64,000 nt of DNA from Macrocystis pyrifera (GCA_031763025.1 JASSKH010000026.1:1-64000); one strand, 5' to 3'. Shown: positions 33,250-45,563, counted from the first letter of the stretch. Notes: a model not told the origin generated them from the sequence alone. Translations and numbers: made by a program.

Positions 33250-33990
33250 AAAGGGAGGGAACGTGGTATCGGCCAAATGGGTGTTCACTTGGAAGGCAGA
33301 TGAGCATGGTAAGGTAGTGAAGGCGAAAGCGCGACTAGTGGCGAGAGGATTTAGCCAACGCCCCGGAGTTGATTACTATGAGACTTTTGCCCCCACCCCC
33401 GCCGCGTCATGTATCCGTATGATAGCTGCGATGGCCTGCGAGTTACAGTTAGATTTATGCCATTTCGATGTACAACAAGCGTTTGTCCAGGCCGAACTAC
33501 AGGAACTCGTTTTGATGCGAATGCCACAGGGCTGTGGTGATCTGAGCGGCAAAGTAATGCGCTTGAATCGTAGCCTATACGGCTTGAAACAGGCGTCGAG
33601 ATCCTGGCATAGACACTTGGTCACCCGCCCGAAGAGTCTTAGTTTTGAACAGAGCCTCGCAGATCCGTGTGTTTTTCGATTAATCGAGGCGGGGTCTGTT
33701 TCCATCATTGCTGTGGTTCACGTCGACGACATTTTTGCGGTAGGCCGTAAGGAGAGATGTGACCGTTTCTGCGAGGACCTGAACCGCGTAGTCCCCATTA
33801 ATTACCTTGGTGAGCTGCGATGGTATGCCGGTTGCCACTATTCCAGAGACAAGGTCGCGGGTTTACTGACAATTTCGCAAAAATCTTTCGCGGAGAAGAC
33901 GGTCAAGCAATTTGGCGTGACCACTGGTAGGAACACCCCACTTTCCCCTGATCTTTTCCTGGAGGTGTTTGATGAGGAGGAGCCCACTGG
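33250..33990 (+). mobile_element. Copia element: reverse transcriptase domain
   Basis: The motifs are KARLVARGFSQRPGVDYYET, the first catalytic strand CHFDVQQAFVQAEL, RLNRSLYGLKQASRSWHRHL, and the active site VVHVDDIFAVG. Copia RT usually has Y-V-D-D here; the two aspartates are present. Fossil part. Confidence 0.95.
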
Positions 33991-34269
33991 TGACTGGCCG
34001 TATCGTGAACTAGTAGGCAGTTTGCTGTGGCTTTCTAACCAGACGAGACCTGCTATCTCAAATGCCGTAAGGGCGGTCGCGAGGTATATGCATGCCCCCA
34101 AACTCAAACACTGGTTGGCTGCGAGAGGGATTTTGGAGTATCTGAAGGTGACGAGTAGCTACGGTATTACTTTCCAGAGGGGCAGTGGATTAGAGTTGGT
34201 GGTTTATGCAGACGCAGCCTATGCCCCCCGAGACACTACAGTAGGAGGAAGTCTGTCTCGGGTGCAGCC

Positions 34270-34668
34270 GTGATGTGTGGGGGTGCGGCGATTCAATGGA
34301 TTTCTAGGACGCAGAAGACTTCCACACTCTCCACGAGTGAAGCAGAGTACGTTGCGATGGCAGAGGGTTTCAAGGAGGCTCTTTTTCTAAGGTCAGTGTG
34401 GCGTTTCCTGTTGCCTGATTTTGGGGATCCGTGCATCCAGGTTTTTGAGGACAACAAGGGTGCGATCCAAATAGCGGTCAACCCTGTGACGAACTCTAAC
34501 TCGAAGCACATAGATGTCCGCCACCACTTCCTGCGAGAACTTGTCGAAAAGGGAGAGTTTGAAATCACGCATGTGAGGTCGGAATACAAACATGCGGACT
34601 TCTTGACGAAGCCCCTTCCGAAAGACGCTTTCCGTTTCCACAGGAACTTCATCATGAACATGAGTTAA
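34270..34668 (+). mobile_element. Copia element: RNase H domain and polyprotein end
   Basis: QWISRTQKTSTLSTSEAEYV, FEDNKGAIQIAVNPV, KHIDVRHHFLREL and KHADFLTKPLP are the standard copia RNase H blocks. The frame ends with a TAA at 34,666, a few residues after HRNFIMNMS. Confidence 0.95.
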
Positions 34669-35684
34669 TTTGTTTGTTTGTTTTGTGTTTGAGTCAATTT
34701 TTATGTCTGACGAGGTCGATTTTTGTATCTTTCTGTGATTTGAGGGAATTCGAGGAAGTTATCACAAATCTCATGAGATTTGAGAAGATAGTTTATGGAT
34801 TTTATTGAGCTTGGAGGTCATGATACTTTCTTGCTGAGATCTGAAGAGTTATTTTTTTGGGCGATTTGACTTCATGCGGTCCTATGATTTGTGATTTATT
34901 TTTTGGGGGGGGGACGAGGGAGTGAATCCGACATGCCACTATGTACCATTCTGGTTTGAGTTGAGGAGTCGATCGTGATTCATGAGTGGTGCTTTCTATC
35001 CCGTTCCGTTGGGGCTGGAAGACTGCTGTACGTAGCAGGAAAGCTGAAATATTTGGAACTACTGTATAACATTATTATACTGAATACGTATCTACGTACG
35101 TAACGCGGAATTGAAATCTGTAGTATACTACGGCGACCGCACTAAACTGGGGCGTTATTTCAGAGACGAAATTCTGGGTTTTTGTTGCCATTTGACTGGA
35201 TTTAGTGTGTCCCCTGTAGAGAGGCTATATCGGATTGGTGTTTGATTCAGATCGAGAGATAAAAAAGGGGGGACTGCAGTACTATATAAATGATGCAAGG
35301 ATTCGATTGATTGTTTTCTGAGATTTTGAGGAGTTGCTTTGTGGGCTTTTCTGGGCTTGACGGGCTTGATCTTTCTGTGCAGTCGAGATTTGAGGAGTTG
35401 ATTTCTGTTTTTCTCCGATTTATTTATTTTTCGGGTTTTGAGCAGCTGTTCTTGTGGTACTATTTTTCTGGAGATATGAAGTGTATCAAGTTTCTTTCTT
35501 TGTGAGATTTGAGACTTTGATATTTGTGTTGGTGATATTCTGATTTGAGGCATTGGTGGTCTTGACATATACTTATCTTTGAGTACAATACCTTGGATTT
35601 GGATTTTGGGTGATCGTGGTCTATCATCATGGCATGGTACTTTATCATGAGCGATGTGTGGTGATCCCATTCACCAAGCAGCCA
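34669..35684 (+). other. Long AT-rich 3' leader of the copia element
   Basis: This has no ORF of note. A degenerate motif, gagatttgaggagttg, recurs at about 34,775, 35,315, 35,385 and 35,508. A G-run (34,903-34,911) could be a secondary polypurine tract. The region is long for a copia 3' untranslated segment. Confidence 0.5.
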
Positions 35685-35957
35685 AGTAGAGAGCAGAGGG
35701 GCTGTTCGGAGTGTTCACTTACTTAGTGTATGGATTCATGTGTAACGGTATTTGGGAGTTCCACACAGGAAATATGCGTGTTTCTGTGTGGAACGGTCAG
35801 CGGGTTGGGACGTATCTTATCCGCCGCTTTCTTACTTTTTCTTCTTGTTCTACTTCTTCTTGTTGTGTGTGTACTTCATGTTCTCCCCCTTTCTTCCTTG
35901 TCTTGTGTATTCTAAGCGATAATATATATATATACCCTGGAGGGGGTTCTACGAACT
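35685..35957 (+). mobile_element. Copia element: polypurine tract and 3' LTR candidate
   Basis: The purine tract tagagagcagagggg is followed by tgttcggagtgttcacttac at 35,704, a TG start as LTRs require. The next ~250 bp contain a pyrimidine-rich block, tatatatatata and an end near ggagggggttctacgaactg. The same start (tgttcggagtgctcacgtac) occurs at 28,363, matching 19 of 21 bases, but no longer match follows there. Confidence 0.55.
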
Positions 35958-37008
35958 GACTCAGGCTTGGCCTATCATATCAGTGAGTGCATCGAACAAG
36001 GCATGTCGTTAATTTTTCCGAGAAATTGTGGTTATTAATGACTATGTATTGTGGGCTTCGGGCAGTGCCGGTTCGTGGGTAATAATTCCATACGGTATGA
36101 GTGTCGTGCGCTTTGATCTTGGGGCAGCGATGGCTTCGTGAAACACAGAACGAGATATGAATTGCGGTGACGTCGTGGGGCATAGGGACATTGGCAACTT
36201 GCTATGACCTGCCGTATCCTCGTGGAGATATCGCTAGTATTTCCGAGTAATCGTTGAGATATAAGGTGCGTGGAATATAGTTGGAATTTGTTGGAGCGTA
36301 CCTTTGGTGGCTTGGAAACACAACATGTTCTATTTTGTAAATTAATTTGACTAAGACCTATGCCAATGGCAACCCGAAGTATCAATAAAAAGTTTGAATT
36401 CCAAAGATACCCGCCAAAAAAAAGTTTAGAACACGCTTCCTATGGGCACGTTCAGAAAAAGAAAAAGTCTCCAACTTTTGGAAAAGCCCGAAAACAGCAA
36501 ATCTGGGGCCGATGTTGGGCCAAGATCGGCCTGAGAAAAACTCAGGCCGATCTTTGTTTTCGAAGCGGCGAGATTCCGAGTCCTCGACAGACATCGATCG
36601 ACAAAACCAACGATCGCGTCATGAATTCTGAACGGAGTGCGCTCGTTAGGGGCCCCAACCCACCCTTGGGTAACCGTCTTCACACAATGGCCAGTGACGT
36701 GCGGCGGGCGCTGGCCAGGCGTACGATAAAAAAACAAATAGCCGCTGGTGTGTACAAGACAGAAGACAAAATTTCGCGATCCGTCTCGAATGGCAAAAAA
36801 CAGGCTTTTTTCAGGTTTGGGAGGATACCGCAGGACGCCGCCGGCAAGCTCTCGCCCCCTAGAACATGTATTCACTTTCTATCTTCGATGCCGTCATCTA
36901 TACTCGTTGGCCTTGTCCGACACCAAGCGGGTTGGCCTTGGGCTGAGTCTATATCGAGATCGAGCATCTATCGTCGCACGAGCTGATACTTTATCAGCGT
37001 GTTGACAA
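35958..37008. other. Right inner segment of the composite, no recognised gene
   Basis: This lies between the copia LTR candidate and the right inverted repeat. A 208-codon plus-strand ORF (36,360-36,986) begins MPMATRSINKKFEFQRYPPK, is Lys/Arg-rich and has no motif I know. The opposite strand is open as well, so coding status is unproved. If the composite is a DNA transposon, this is its own DNA. Confidence 0.35.
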
Positions 37009-37070
37009 TTTTTTTTTTATAAATTTTGAAATACGTCAGCTGTGAGTTCGACTGATTAAATAGTTGATAC
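37009..37070 (-). repeat. Right arm of ~60-bp inverted repeat (composite boundary)
   Basis: Reads poly-T, then aaattttgaaatacgtcagc, and ends taaatagttgatac. It is the perfect inverted partner of 28,095-28,154. Confidence 0.9.
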
Positions 37071-39554
37071 TCAACTTTGCAAGCTGCGTAATACGCCTCG
37101 TCTATATTCCATTTTTACCTAATTTTACAATTATTGTGATAAACCGAACGCGCATTTTGCAACGAGAGAAAACAAATTGCGCCGCCTGCAGCCGTTGGAA
37201 AAAAAAAACATTTCCCACAGCGGCGGTAAGACCAACTATTATTGGAGGATATTTTCGGCTGTTTTTTTAAAGAATTTTTTTGAAAAAAAACTTTCGGACT
37301 TCGCGTTTCCATCGGCATAGCTAACCCATTGTTTTTTTGGCGCGCTGTTTTCATGAAGGCATTGCGTTCTTCTAATCACGGCGTTGCGCGCATTTTTTCG
37401 TGGCTTTTCAACCGAACCAGTGGATTACCGTCTTAATGCAAATAAAAGTTGATATTAGTTATAACGCTTCCCGTACGGCGCTATCAGCTATCAGCCGCTG
37501 TCATCGCTGTCAACGTCTCGGACTCGCTTGAATGATGCGGGCGGCGTCAGCCCCAAACCTTGTACGTTGTACCAGCTTACAGCAGCAGTGCTGTAAGTAC
37601 AACTCGAGCACAGCAGCAGCAACTACAAGTACTACTGCTGCTGTATAATACCAATAATGTACTGCTGCTGTATAATACCAATTCATATTCATGAGGCACC
37701 AGTACTGACTGCACTTACACGTACCTTCACGCGACACCCTTGGGCGGGTTGCAATAGTGTCTATGGCAGTTGATTGTACTGCTGCAAGAATACCGATCAA
37801 GGGCAAATCGAAATAAGATGTAAGAGAGGGGAGGAGACGTTCCAGGTATTAGGGGGGACACGTACAATCTGAGTACGCATACGAGTATAAGTGAGTTGGA
37901 CGTTGTCTGTCTCGTCCGTCTTGTTCAACTCCGACTCCAATTCAATAGTAAGATGAGTGTGAGTCATTACATAGGTTCAACGCGAAGAGGTGCTATGCGC
38001 GACAAAACTTGACTGCTAGTACCATTGACTGTATCATACATGACAGCTTACTCAAAAGCAGGCAGCAGTAGACACGTTGCTGGGCGAGATAAGCAACCCA
38101 CCTTCCGCCTCGAGCCGTCACAGCAGAAGTCTGGGAAGCCTGACTCTTAGCTGGGTGAACCACTCTCCTGACGCTTTTAGCCTGCAGCAGCACGCCGAAA
38201 GCTCCAGCCCTCACGACCATGAGCAGTACCCCTACACCAAGAAACTTCACCATCCTTGCAGATCCTAGGATGCCGTATGGGCGCTGCCTAATCACGATAC
38301 AGGCTCGCATCCTGATACATCTCATGAGTACTCACGGGGACATATGATCACAACCCCGGGGTTTGTATGTAGAATGGCCCTTTTTTAGTAGAAACGCGGC
38401 GTAATATTGGTGTGCCATGTTGTGCCATTCCCGACAGAGCAGTCACGCTAGTCACGCAACAAGGCGAGAAAAGCAACACACAAGCGACCTATAGCAGTAG
38501 CAACCATGCCTTTGATATTCATGTAAATGGGCTTTCTCGAGTGAAGGTTTCCCGGTCTGTGACGTAAGCCCCACGTTTCAACTATCTCGTATAGACTACC
38601 GAATCCCTGGTACAGGTAAATAAAGTAATCCGATGAATACGAGTAGGCACTCTGCGTACGAATGTACGGATGTTTGGTGCTGTCCTGCAACCTGCGACGT
38701 CTCATCCCTCTATACCTCATCCCTATGTACCCGACCTTCAGCCCTTCGCGTACCTCTCATCAGTAGTTGCCCGATAGGTTTGAACCCCACCCGTTGGTAG
38801 TCTTTACGGGTTTTACTTAGATGTAGCTGGGTACAGCGGGAGATCAAACCTTGCTGGTTGGATAGCATCGATGGCAAAGCAGCACCAGCATTACAGCGTA
38901 CCATGTAGTGAATTGGAGTGGCGGCGAAATCCAGCAGCTGTAATCCCTGCAGCGTCCATATGTGTCTTCTCATTTACATTATGCCAGATGCCAGGTATAT
39001 GATCGGACCTCCTGCCCCAACAGGTGTTCCTCTCGCGAGATATATTCGTACACCCAAGAGAGCTTGGGCGCAGTGCCGCAAGCTGCTCACAGTAGTTTTC
39101 CCCGACCGCAAAAGCTGGTGAAATGATCCGTACGTTCTCTCACACTCTCTAGTTTCGAGTATTTTTATTTTCCCTTTCCATCACCCAGGCTACAGGTGTT
39201 CCTGTAATATATACCAGGTATGTATATATCTTACAGGGTCTACGCCATTTTGCCGTTCCGATGTAGCGATCGAAAGAAGGGAGTGAGGTCCTCTGTGAGA
39301 TTGGGTATTCACGGGCTGTTGTGATATCGGCTCCTTCCTCCCTACAACCTTATCACCACTATATGGGCCCTCCCACCCGCAACGACGCTTTCGCAATTGT
39401 CTCCCCTACGGTGGGCGTATAGCCCTCGCCGATTGGGATGTACTGCCAACCCTTCACTATCTCTTTTCACCGACCATGTTTCCACCGCGCTGTGGATCCA
39501 TCAACCGGTCTCCGGGCAAGTCGCCACGAAGACTAGCGTTTTTTCTGAGTTGGT
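37071..39554. other. No gene recognised; short direct repeat
   Basis: The one clear structure is a direct repeat, tactgctgctgtataatacc, at about 37,632 and 37,660. ORFs are short and lack motifs. I see no RNA gene. Confidence 0.4.
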
Positions 39555-39599
39555 TTGAAAAAAGCCGGAGAGGGAATAACTCGTCGCCGGTTCCGACTT

Positions 39600-40380
39600 A
39601 ATCTCTTGCCTGCCATCACTCTGCCACTGTCACTGAAACCTGCGGGGCCGCCGCCAACTATGCCGGTCGCCTCCCTCCCAAGAACGCCCCTCAGTCGCCA
39701 CTGCCCAACTACCACCACCTCTAAGAATCTCTCAACAGCTTGTGTTCCTCGCCGTATCCTTCATCGCCATAACCCAGAATCGTTCCGCCGCGGACGCGAC
39801 TATGGGCAATCCACCCATCTACACAGCTCTACTCTACCCCAGTCCCCAACACACTATCAGCTTCGACACTTCACCCGGGACAGCCTCCCCCATTTTTTTT
39901 TCTTTTTCTGAACCCGTCGCCTACGAGCTAGGTGGCAACATCTACTTCTGCTTCTGTCTTAACCACTGGCAAGATACGGATTGAATTGTGAGTGACGCAC
40001 GGAGTTTCTCTCGTACGCCTCTATGCTATCGCTATCGCTCTCCCTTGGCCGCCCTTCACCACTGGCGTTGATCCTTAAAGTTTTCGCTCCTCCCCTCGCC
40101 GTCCACGGTTTTGACGATATTTAACTCGTCGCCAAAGGCTATCTCTACACCGCCACCGACGACACCACTGTCTTCGTTCAGTTGCTGCCGATAATACGGC
40201 TTCGAGATCCCACAACGGTGGCGCGCTCATCGCCACGACCAAATGCCATGATGAAATAGTCAATTTATCCCCGCGCGTCTACGCGCCCATGTTGATGTTC
40301 CCGTGGGCCCTGCACACGTGTCACACCACCATTTCCTACCTCTCGAGTGTTTTCTGCGCGCTCAGTGTATTCGTGCGTTG
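39600..40380 (+). pseudogene. Decayed or intron-split gene of unknown family
   Basis: Three plus-strand segments in different frames read as protein. One is LAVSFIAITQNRSAADATMG with FDTSPGTASPIFFSFSEPVA and YELGGNIYFCFCLNHW (39,742-39,984). Another is KGYLYTATDDTTVFVQLLP (about 40,135). The third is AADNTASRSHNGGALIATTK to a stop at about 40,380. The first has a signal-peptide-like hydrophobic start. The pattern resembles extracellular beta-rich proteins, but I cannot name the domain. No good splice sites join the pieces, so I favour a pseudogene. Confidence 0.35.
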
Positions 40381-40767
40381 ATTTTGGTGGCTTCACCACT
40401 GACTCAGCTGGCGTTTGCTTGCATTTTCTGTCGATTGATTCGCTGCCCCCCCCCCCCCCTACCGTCCGCAATGAAATGGCGAAAGCGTCGTGCGGGGTGC
40501 TGGGGTACTGGTACATGATCGTATTATGGAGTCATGTAGAAGAATTATGCACAGCGTATGACGGTGATGATCGAATTGGAGATGTGAGTCCCACAAACTC
40601 ACTCTCCACCACTACCACTCTCTAGCACAAGGCCACATAAGCGCCACCTTTCCAACCATCTTTCTTCCTGTTTTATTCAACGACGCAAGTGTGGCTCACG
40701 ATCACTGGGTGTCAGCATCCATCTGCGAGTCTCTTAACGATATATTATCATCAGCTACATTCCAACA

Positions 40768-40812
40768 CAGCACACGTCCCCCACTTCACTAGCACACGTC
40801 CCCCACTTCACC
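40768..40812. repeat. 21-bp perfect tandem duplication
   Basis: The phrase agcacacgtcccccacttca occurs twice in immediate succession. It is short and of unknown significance. Confidence 0.7.
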
Positions 40813-41223
40813 GGCCGCTTTAGTCGCAGAGCTGACAAACACGCCGCCGCACCACAAGACTACCAACCAACCGCCAATTGTACAATGGCTGGCCTGGTCG
40901 ACTGCTGCATCAATCTCCGTAGTTTCACGGTTGGTTTCCTCTAGGTAAGCAATGATCCCCCCGTTTTCTCGTAGGTGTTCCGCGCCGTCAATGAACCGCT
41001 CGGTGCCAACAATACCTCTAAAGCCAGCTTTTACAAATGCATCATCGTCAGCGGCTCTTCGGCTCTCCAGCAGGGCTACTGTTACAGATATATAGGCTTT
41101 ATGCATATAACTATATATATGGTCTGATACACGCCGATGACTTGCGAGGAGGCCAAACCCCAGTGCGATGCAGACAACATCAAGTACCGCGGAGGAGAAG
41201 GGTAGATACCTATAACCAACCAT
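40789..41223 (-). CDS. Hypothetical protein, 144 codons
   Basis: The minus-strand ORF from an ATG at 41,223 has a hydrophobic start (AVLDVVCIALGFGLL), a protein-like charged middle (ESRRAADDDAFVKAGF, GTERFIDGAEHLRENG, YLEETNRETTEIDAAVD) and a second hydrophobic stretch (GGWLVVLWCGGVFV). Two membrane helices are possible. I do not recognise the family. The opposite strand has only short ORFs here, which favours the minus strand. Confidence 0.35.
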   Translation of the reverse strand: MVGYRYLPFSSAVLDVVCIALGFGLLASHRRVSDHIYSYMHKAYISVTVALLESRRAADDDAFVKAGFRGIVGTERFIDGAEHLRENGGIIAYLEETNRETTEIDAAVDQASHCTIGGWLVVLWCGGVFVSSATKAAGEVGDVC

Positions 41224-42506
41224 GGTCTACTAGATTGTCACCGAACGTGCAAACTGGTGTGAGCTAGGCTGGAGCGTTAAATAGTGGATACAAAATACCC
41301 ATCTTCCCCTAAACAGGTACACGGCGTGTTTAAATATGGTGTTGCGTAAATACAAGACGACATCGGGGGGAGGAGGTAAGGGAAATCGGCTTGAAGGGTT
41401 ATCTCCACTATTAATAGTTAACAGCTTTGCTCGGCCCCAGGAAAAACAAACCCCCCAAGACTTCTAAAAAAAGGCCCTTAGATATCCCTGCATCCCAGGA
41501 AGGCAACACCGCCACATAACTGCGTGTTGTACCTGGTGCAAGGTATTGACTAATATTCCACGGTGCGATATCATGCTTATATGTCGTGTGCGCACTCTAC
41601 AATTCCGTTGCATCAGTACATTGGCGCGATTGAAAGTGTACCTGAATTTAGTCTCCAACTGTCATAGAAGCTGACAGACGAGTGGAAGCGACGCTTGGAT
41701 ATTGCTGCTGCAAGAATTTTATGTAGGTATAATGTTGAGGCAATGTCAAACCTGTTCTCACGATGCCACTAGATAATTGACTCAGGGGGTCACGAAAACC
41801 ATACCCCAAACCTGGAATAAATTGATTACTACTAGTCTTGCGGGGCCACCATCCAAGTGAGGTTGAAGCAAACAACAACGACGTAAAGCGTACATGTCTC
41901 AATCTGATATCAAGTCCCGAATCATCACCGGCGTCCATCACGACCCAGGCTGGCGAGGGAGAGAGATGTAAGCAGAGGCAGCAGCAGACGGTGTTAGTGA
42001 CAACCATCTGCACAGTAGATCAGAGAGAGGCGGGGAAGATCGAACAAAATATGTTGCAACAGAGAAGTACGGTTCATTCGCCGCCCCTTTTCCTGCCCGT
42101 TGCCATTCCTTATACGTCCGGTACGTCTCGTGTACTACGGTACAGGTAGCGCCTATTGGTTTTGGGGCTCCTCGCCTGAGGAGCTCTAGATTTCTTTCCC
42201 GAACGTCTAATTTTGATATACCAAAAGACGGACGCCTATCTCGGCGTATCGTAGATATTCTTCGAATTGTGCCGTGAAACATAAATGGGATCAACGATAT
42301 TGGGTACTATCTCTATAGTCAGTAGCCCCTCCGTTGAGGAACCCCGTCAGTCACCAACAGTTTGGCCAAACCATGCTACCCCTATTGAGGCACGCGTCAC
42401 GTTTTATCAACCACTTAGATCCAACCCCGTTTGCATGGTATGCCTTACTATTACGGACAGAAAACATACCGAGGTTCATATATATGCGTACAAGAGGTAG
42501 AAACTA
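41224..42506. other. No gene recognised
   Basis: Short ORFs only. The phrase ggggctcctcgcctgaggag at about 42,165 resembles one end of the small inverted-repeat element at 51,154-51,280, so it may be a fragment of that family. Confidence 0.35.
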
Positions 42507-43827
42507 ATGAAGTGTTCGCATCGTGAATTTAGGACGACGCAGAACCACAGCACGTTCCTCCTATGCTATAAATACCTATCGGCTGTTCATACGCATACGT
42601 CGAATGGATATGTTCAAGCTTGGAGGCGACCAGTACAACGCAGCGCTCTGAAGCAATACCAGGGAGCTAAATACGGGAGGCTAGGTACACCCTTCGTTCC
42701 GGGCGTTGGTTTCAGAGGACCCCATGGCCCCGGGAGGAGTATGTATACCGCTGGTGGTGTCGTCGGTAATTTGTTTGGCGCTTGCCTCGCCATAGCTTTG
42801 ACAACGGGCTTCCTCAGACTAACTGATGGTGGTCCCCCGACACAACTCTTCAGCTGCGGTTGAAACTATCTACGTACATGCCATCGACGTGCGTCGCAAG
42901 AAAAGTAAGAATATAACGACCAGTTTAAAAATATTGCATAATCGTCGGAATGCAATCATGTGCTCTTTGAACCAAGGGTATCGCGTGGGACGAGAGGGCA
43001 AGTGCACACGCTCGTTGAAGTTGAAGTGCATGCCAACGCACTACAGCACATCCACTTCGTCCGGAGGTACGTATTCATGTCGGCAAGAATGACGGGGATA
43101 AGAACTAACCGCATGGCTCCACTCTCCACTAGCAGGTGGGCGCACTCGGATCAGAACAAACCGCAAATAATTGGGGCTGTCAAGCCTCAAATACTTGTAA
43201 CAGTGCGTATTATACGATTAGCGCAAGGCACGTCTCGATAGTTCCGGGGGGTGTGGGGAGATTGTGATGGGTCCTATGGTCTCTACAACAACATCATGGC
43301 ACGGGCATCAAGGCAGGAGCTTCGGACGAGGGACTTTTCGTGCCGTTTCCGACAATAACTGCTACAGGCGAGAGCGCCGGCGTAGATCAGTGCCGTCAGA
43401 ATACTCACACCATATCTGGGGTCGTGGCCATGGAGGTTTACTTACATACCCGCTTCCCCTCACCAGCGGCATGGCGAGATTTCGTCCCGCTGCTACACAT
43501 ATATGTATACATCGAGAAGAAGATCCAGTCGATGCTACTATATGCTCAATGGGTGGGTTGAAAATGGGTCCCGGAGGATCCATACCTGGAAAAAATGAGC
43601 TTCCGCTTCGAACAACATATCATAGTGGAGCCAACCGCGACTACCAGGTTCCAGGTACCAGCATTTATTTCCATGCTGTTCGCTTGATCAATGAAATGCT
43701 GCGTGAAGGTCAGCACGCATGTCCACCATCTCGTGCGATAGTACATAATAAACTGAACGAAATCACCTGCAATGACTGGCTCTGGGTACAGTACCCCCCC
43801 CTCCCCGTCCGCTTTTCAGAAGTATAA
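42507..43827 (+). CDS. Possible multi-exon gene of unknown function
   Basis: Several plus-strand segments look coding. One is QYQGAKYGRLGTPFVPGVGF with a membrane-like helix GVVGNLFGACLAIALTTGF (to about 42,830). A second is VHTLVEVEVHANALQHIHFV, ending at a strong donor CGGAG|GTACGT (43,066). A third is GIKAGASDEGLFVPFPTITA with SGVVAMEVYLHTRFPSPAAW (about 43,305-43,560). The last is YFHAVRLINEMLREGQHACP up to a stop at 43,825. I could not connect all segments with matching phases, so the extent is only indicative and the function is unknown. Confidence 0.3.
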
Positions 43828-45294
43828 AGAGAAACAGCGGGAATCAACCCTGCTGTGCGAAGCTACATTAAATTAATCTAGACAGGACATACGCCTTCTT
43901 CAGGAAATATGATTCGACTACGAGTACGAGCAGGTAGGTCTCCTCCGTTTCTCAAGGAGGTTTCGTAAATCGACCGTGAATTGCCGGCCTGCAACTTTCA
44001 TTTCTCGGTCGGGATATATGGTTCAGCATGGAGTTACGGCAACAACATTCTGCTGTATGGAACTATTTTCGGTGAGTCCAGCGCGAAAACTGGTTCGTCA
44101 GCGCAACAACTGGTCGAGAAGTGCGGCATGAAAAGCACGCGGAACGTGCTCAGAACGTCGCAGAGAAGCAAATAGTGTGTGTGGTACTCGAGCGCGTAGG
44201 CTCTGTCCCGTCCACTCGGCGGGTGGACGAACAGCCCATGCGAACGAACGAAATGATGTGTTGCGGTTTTCGGGCGAAACAGAGGCAGATAAAAGTAACT
44301 ATCCTTGTGTTGTATGGTGTGGTGATGATCGACATTGACGAATCTCGGAAACACTGGAATACCATCACTGCTGTATTGACGTTCTTCCACGTCCGGCCGA
44401 AATCTGCCGCTTTGCATCACAAATTATTTTTCCAGACCAAAGTTCTTACCGGACGAACACGAGTGCGCCATCGTAAGGAGGTGCTCGGACAAGAGGTGAA
44501 GATGATCATGCGGATCAGAGATTGCCGGTCGAATCCAAGATTGGCGAGGATCTACACTTGAGTCTTCTGCAAGGTATCATACGGTAGTCGCATGGCAGTG
44601 CGCATCATCACGCAAACCGCAGAGCATATTGTTGGTATTTTGCCGAACTCGATGTGAGATGCGGCTAATTGTTGTGTGTATATGTTGGGATAGGAGCGAA
44701 AAGTAGAGAAAGAGGGAGGGAGGACTCCGGGTGGAACGATAGGAAGCATGCAGTTCGTGAGCTATACTCAAGAGTGAGCAAGTGACCAGCAAGGAAGGGC
44801 GGTCAAGATGATAAATTGCATACTTGGTATATTCATTTGTAGGACTGTGAATACACCTGGTATACACCTGGTATCTACTGTTTTTACTTCTTGGGGTGAA
44901 TTTCTAGGACTAAATTAACACCAGAACTCTAGATAGAGCTGGATGGAGCTTACGATTAAACTAGTACAGTACGGCCACGTACGCAGGCCGTTCCAATGAA
45001 AAACGGAAGGGCAGCCCTTTTGTGGCGACGCGGTCAATTGCAGCCCAAATCGGACCTGACGTTATTTTCCTGTACAAAAAGAATATTGTACTGTTGTAGA
45101 ACCGTACTCGTATTAATAGTACGACTTACAGTAGTACGCCTCGGGCAGCCTATCTAATATTAAACACACTGCATACATGGCCATCTCTTCTGCCTGGTAT
45201 TGAATAAGGACGAACTGGTATCGACGGAGCTCCTGTTTTTGGTATAATTCGGGGCGCCCCAATTGTTTCGTGGAAATACAGCATGTAGCAGCAT
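43828..45294. other. Ambiguous ORFs, no gene called
   Basis: At 44,121-44,561 the plus strand is open for 146 codons (RAKQRQIKVTILVLYGVVMI) while the minus strand is open over 44,034-44,420. Neither has a recognised domain. The rest is low in coding signal. Confidence 0.3.
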
Positions 45295-45318
45295 TACTAC
45301 TACTACTACTACTACTGC

Positions 45319-45355
<37 letters not shown>

Positions 45356-45456
45356 ATAGTGGTAGTAGTAGTAGTAGTAGTACAGTAGCAGTAGTAGTAG
45401 TAGTAGTAGTATAGTAGTAGTAGTAGTACGTAGTACTACGTACTACTACTACGACT
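45295..45456. repeat. Inverted trinucleotide microsatellite (ACT)n-TGCAG-(TAG)n
   Basis: About 22 bases of (TAC)n run straight into tgcag and then about 130 bases of (TAG/GTA)n with a few interruptions. The two halves are complementary, so the junction can form a hairpin. Confidence 0.95.
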
Positions 45457-45563
45457 ATTACGGAGGACCATAGTAAATAAGACCTACGGTAAACACAAAA
45501 ACCTATATACTTCGCTATTTTTTTACTAACAATATTTGGTCCCATTTACTATGGTCCCCCGTA
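45457..45563 (-). mobile_element. MITE family A, copy 4, inside the trinucleotide repeat
   Basis: Reverse orientation: tattacggaggaccatagta at the left, core ctatttttttactaacaata, and right end tttactatggtcccccgta. It splits the microsatellite, with (GTA)n on its left and (ACT)n on its right. Confidence 0.9.

Larger units (their letters stand above)
28330..35957 (+). mobile_element. Ty1/copia-type LTR retrotransposon, broken
   Basis: On the plus strand the parts come in copia order: Gag with a CCHC knuckle, protease, integrase, reverse transcriptase, RNase H, polypurine tract and a 3' LTR candidate. Integrase before RT defines copia. Frames are interrupted about half a dozen times. A matching full 5' LTR is not found; only a 21-bp stretch at 28,363 resembles the start of the 3' LTR. 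Age therefore cannot be read from LTR divergence. The coding part is distinctly more GC-rich than its flanks. Confidence 0.92.
28095..37070. mobile_element. 9-kb composite bounded by a 60-bp inverted repeat, containing a copia element
   Basis: The inverted repeats face inward with their gtatcaac tips outside. Between them lie a short left segment (28,155-28,330), the copia element (to about 35,957) and about 1 kb of other DNA (35,958-37,008). The simplest reading is a non-autonomous DNA transposon of about 1.3 kb into which a copia element inserted. I find no convincing target-site duplication outside the tips (left flank ttttcacaa, right flank tcaactttg). Two independent insertions of one short repeat in opposite orientation remain possible. 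Confidence 0.5.

Noticed and set aside
45295-45460. CRISPR-like or satellite array
   Set aside because: The repeats are simple trinucleotides with no spacers; no cas-like genes are present and the genome is eukaryotic.
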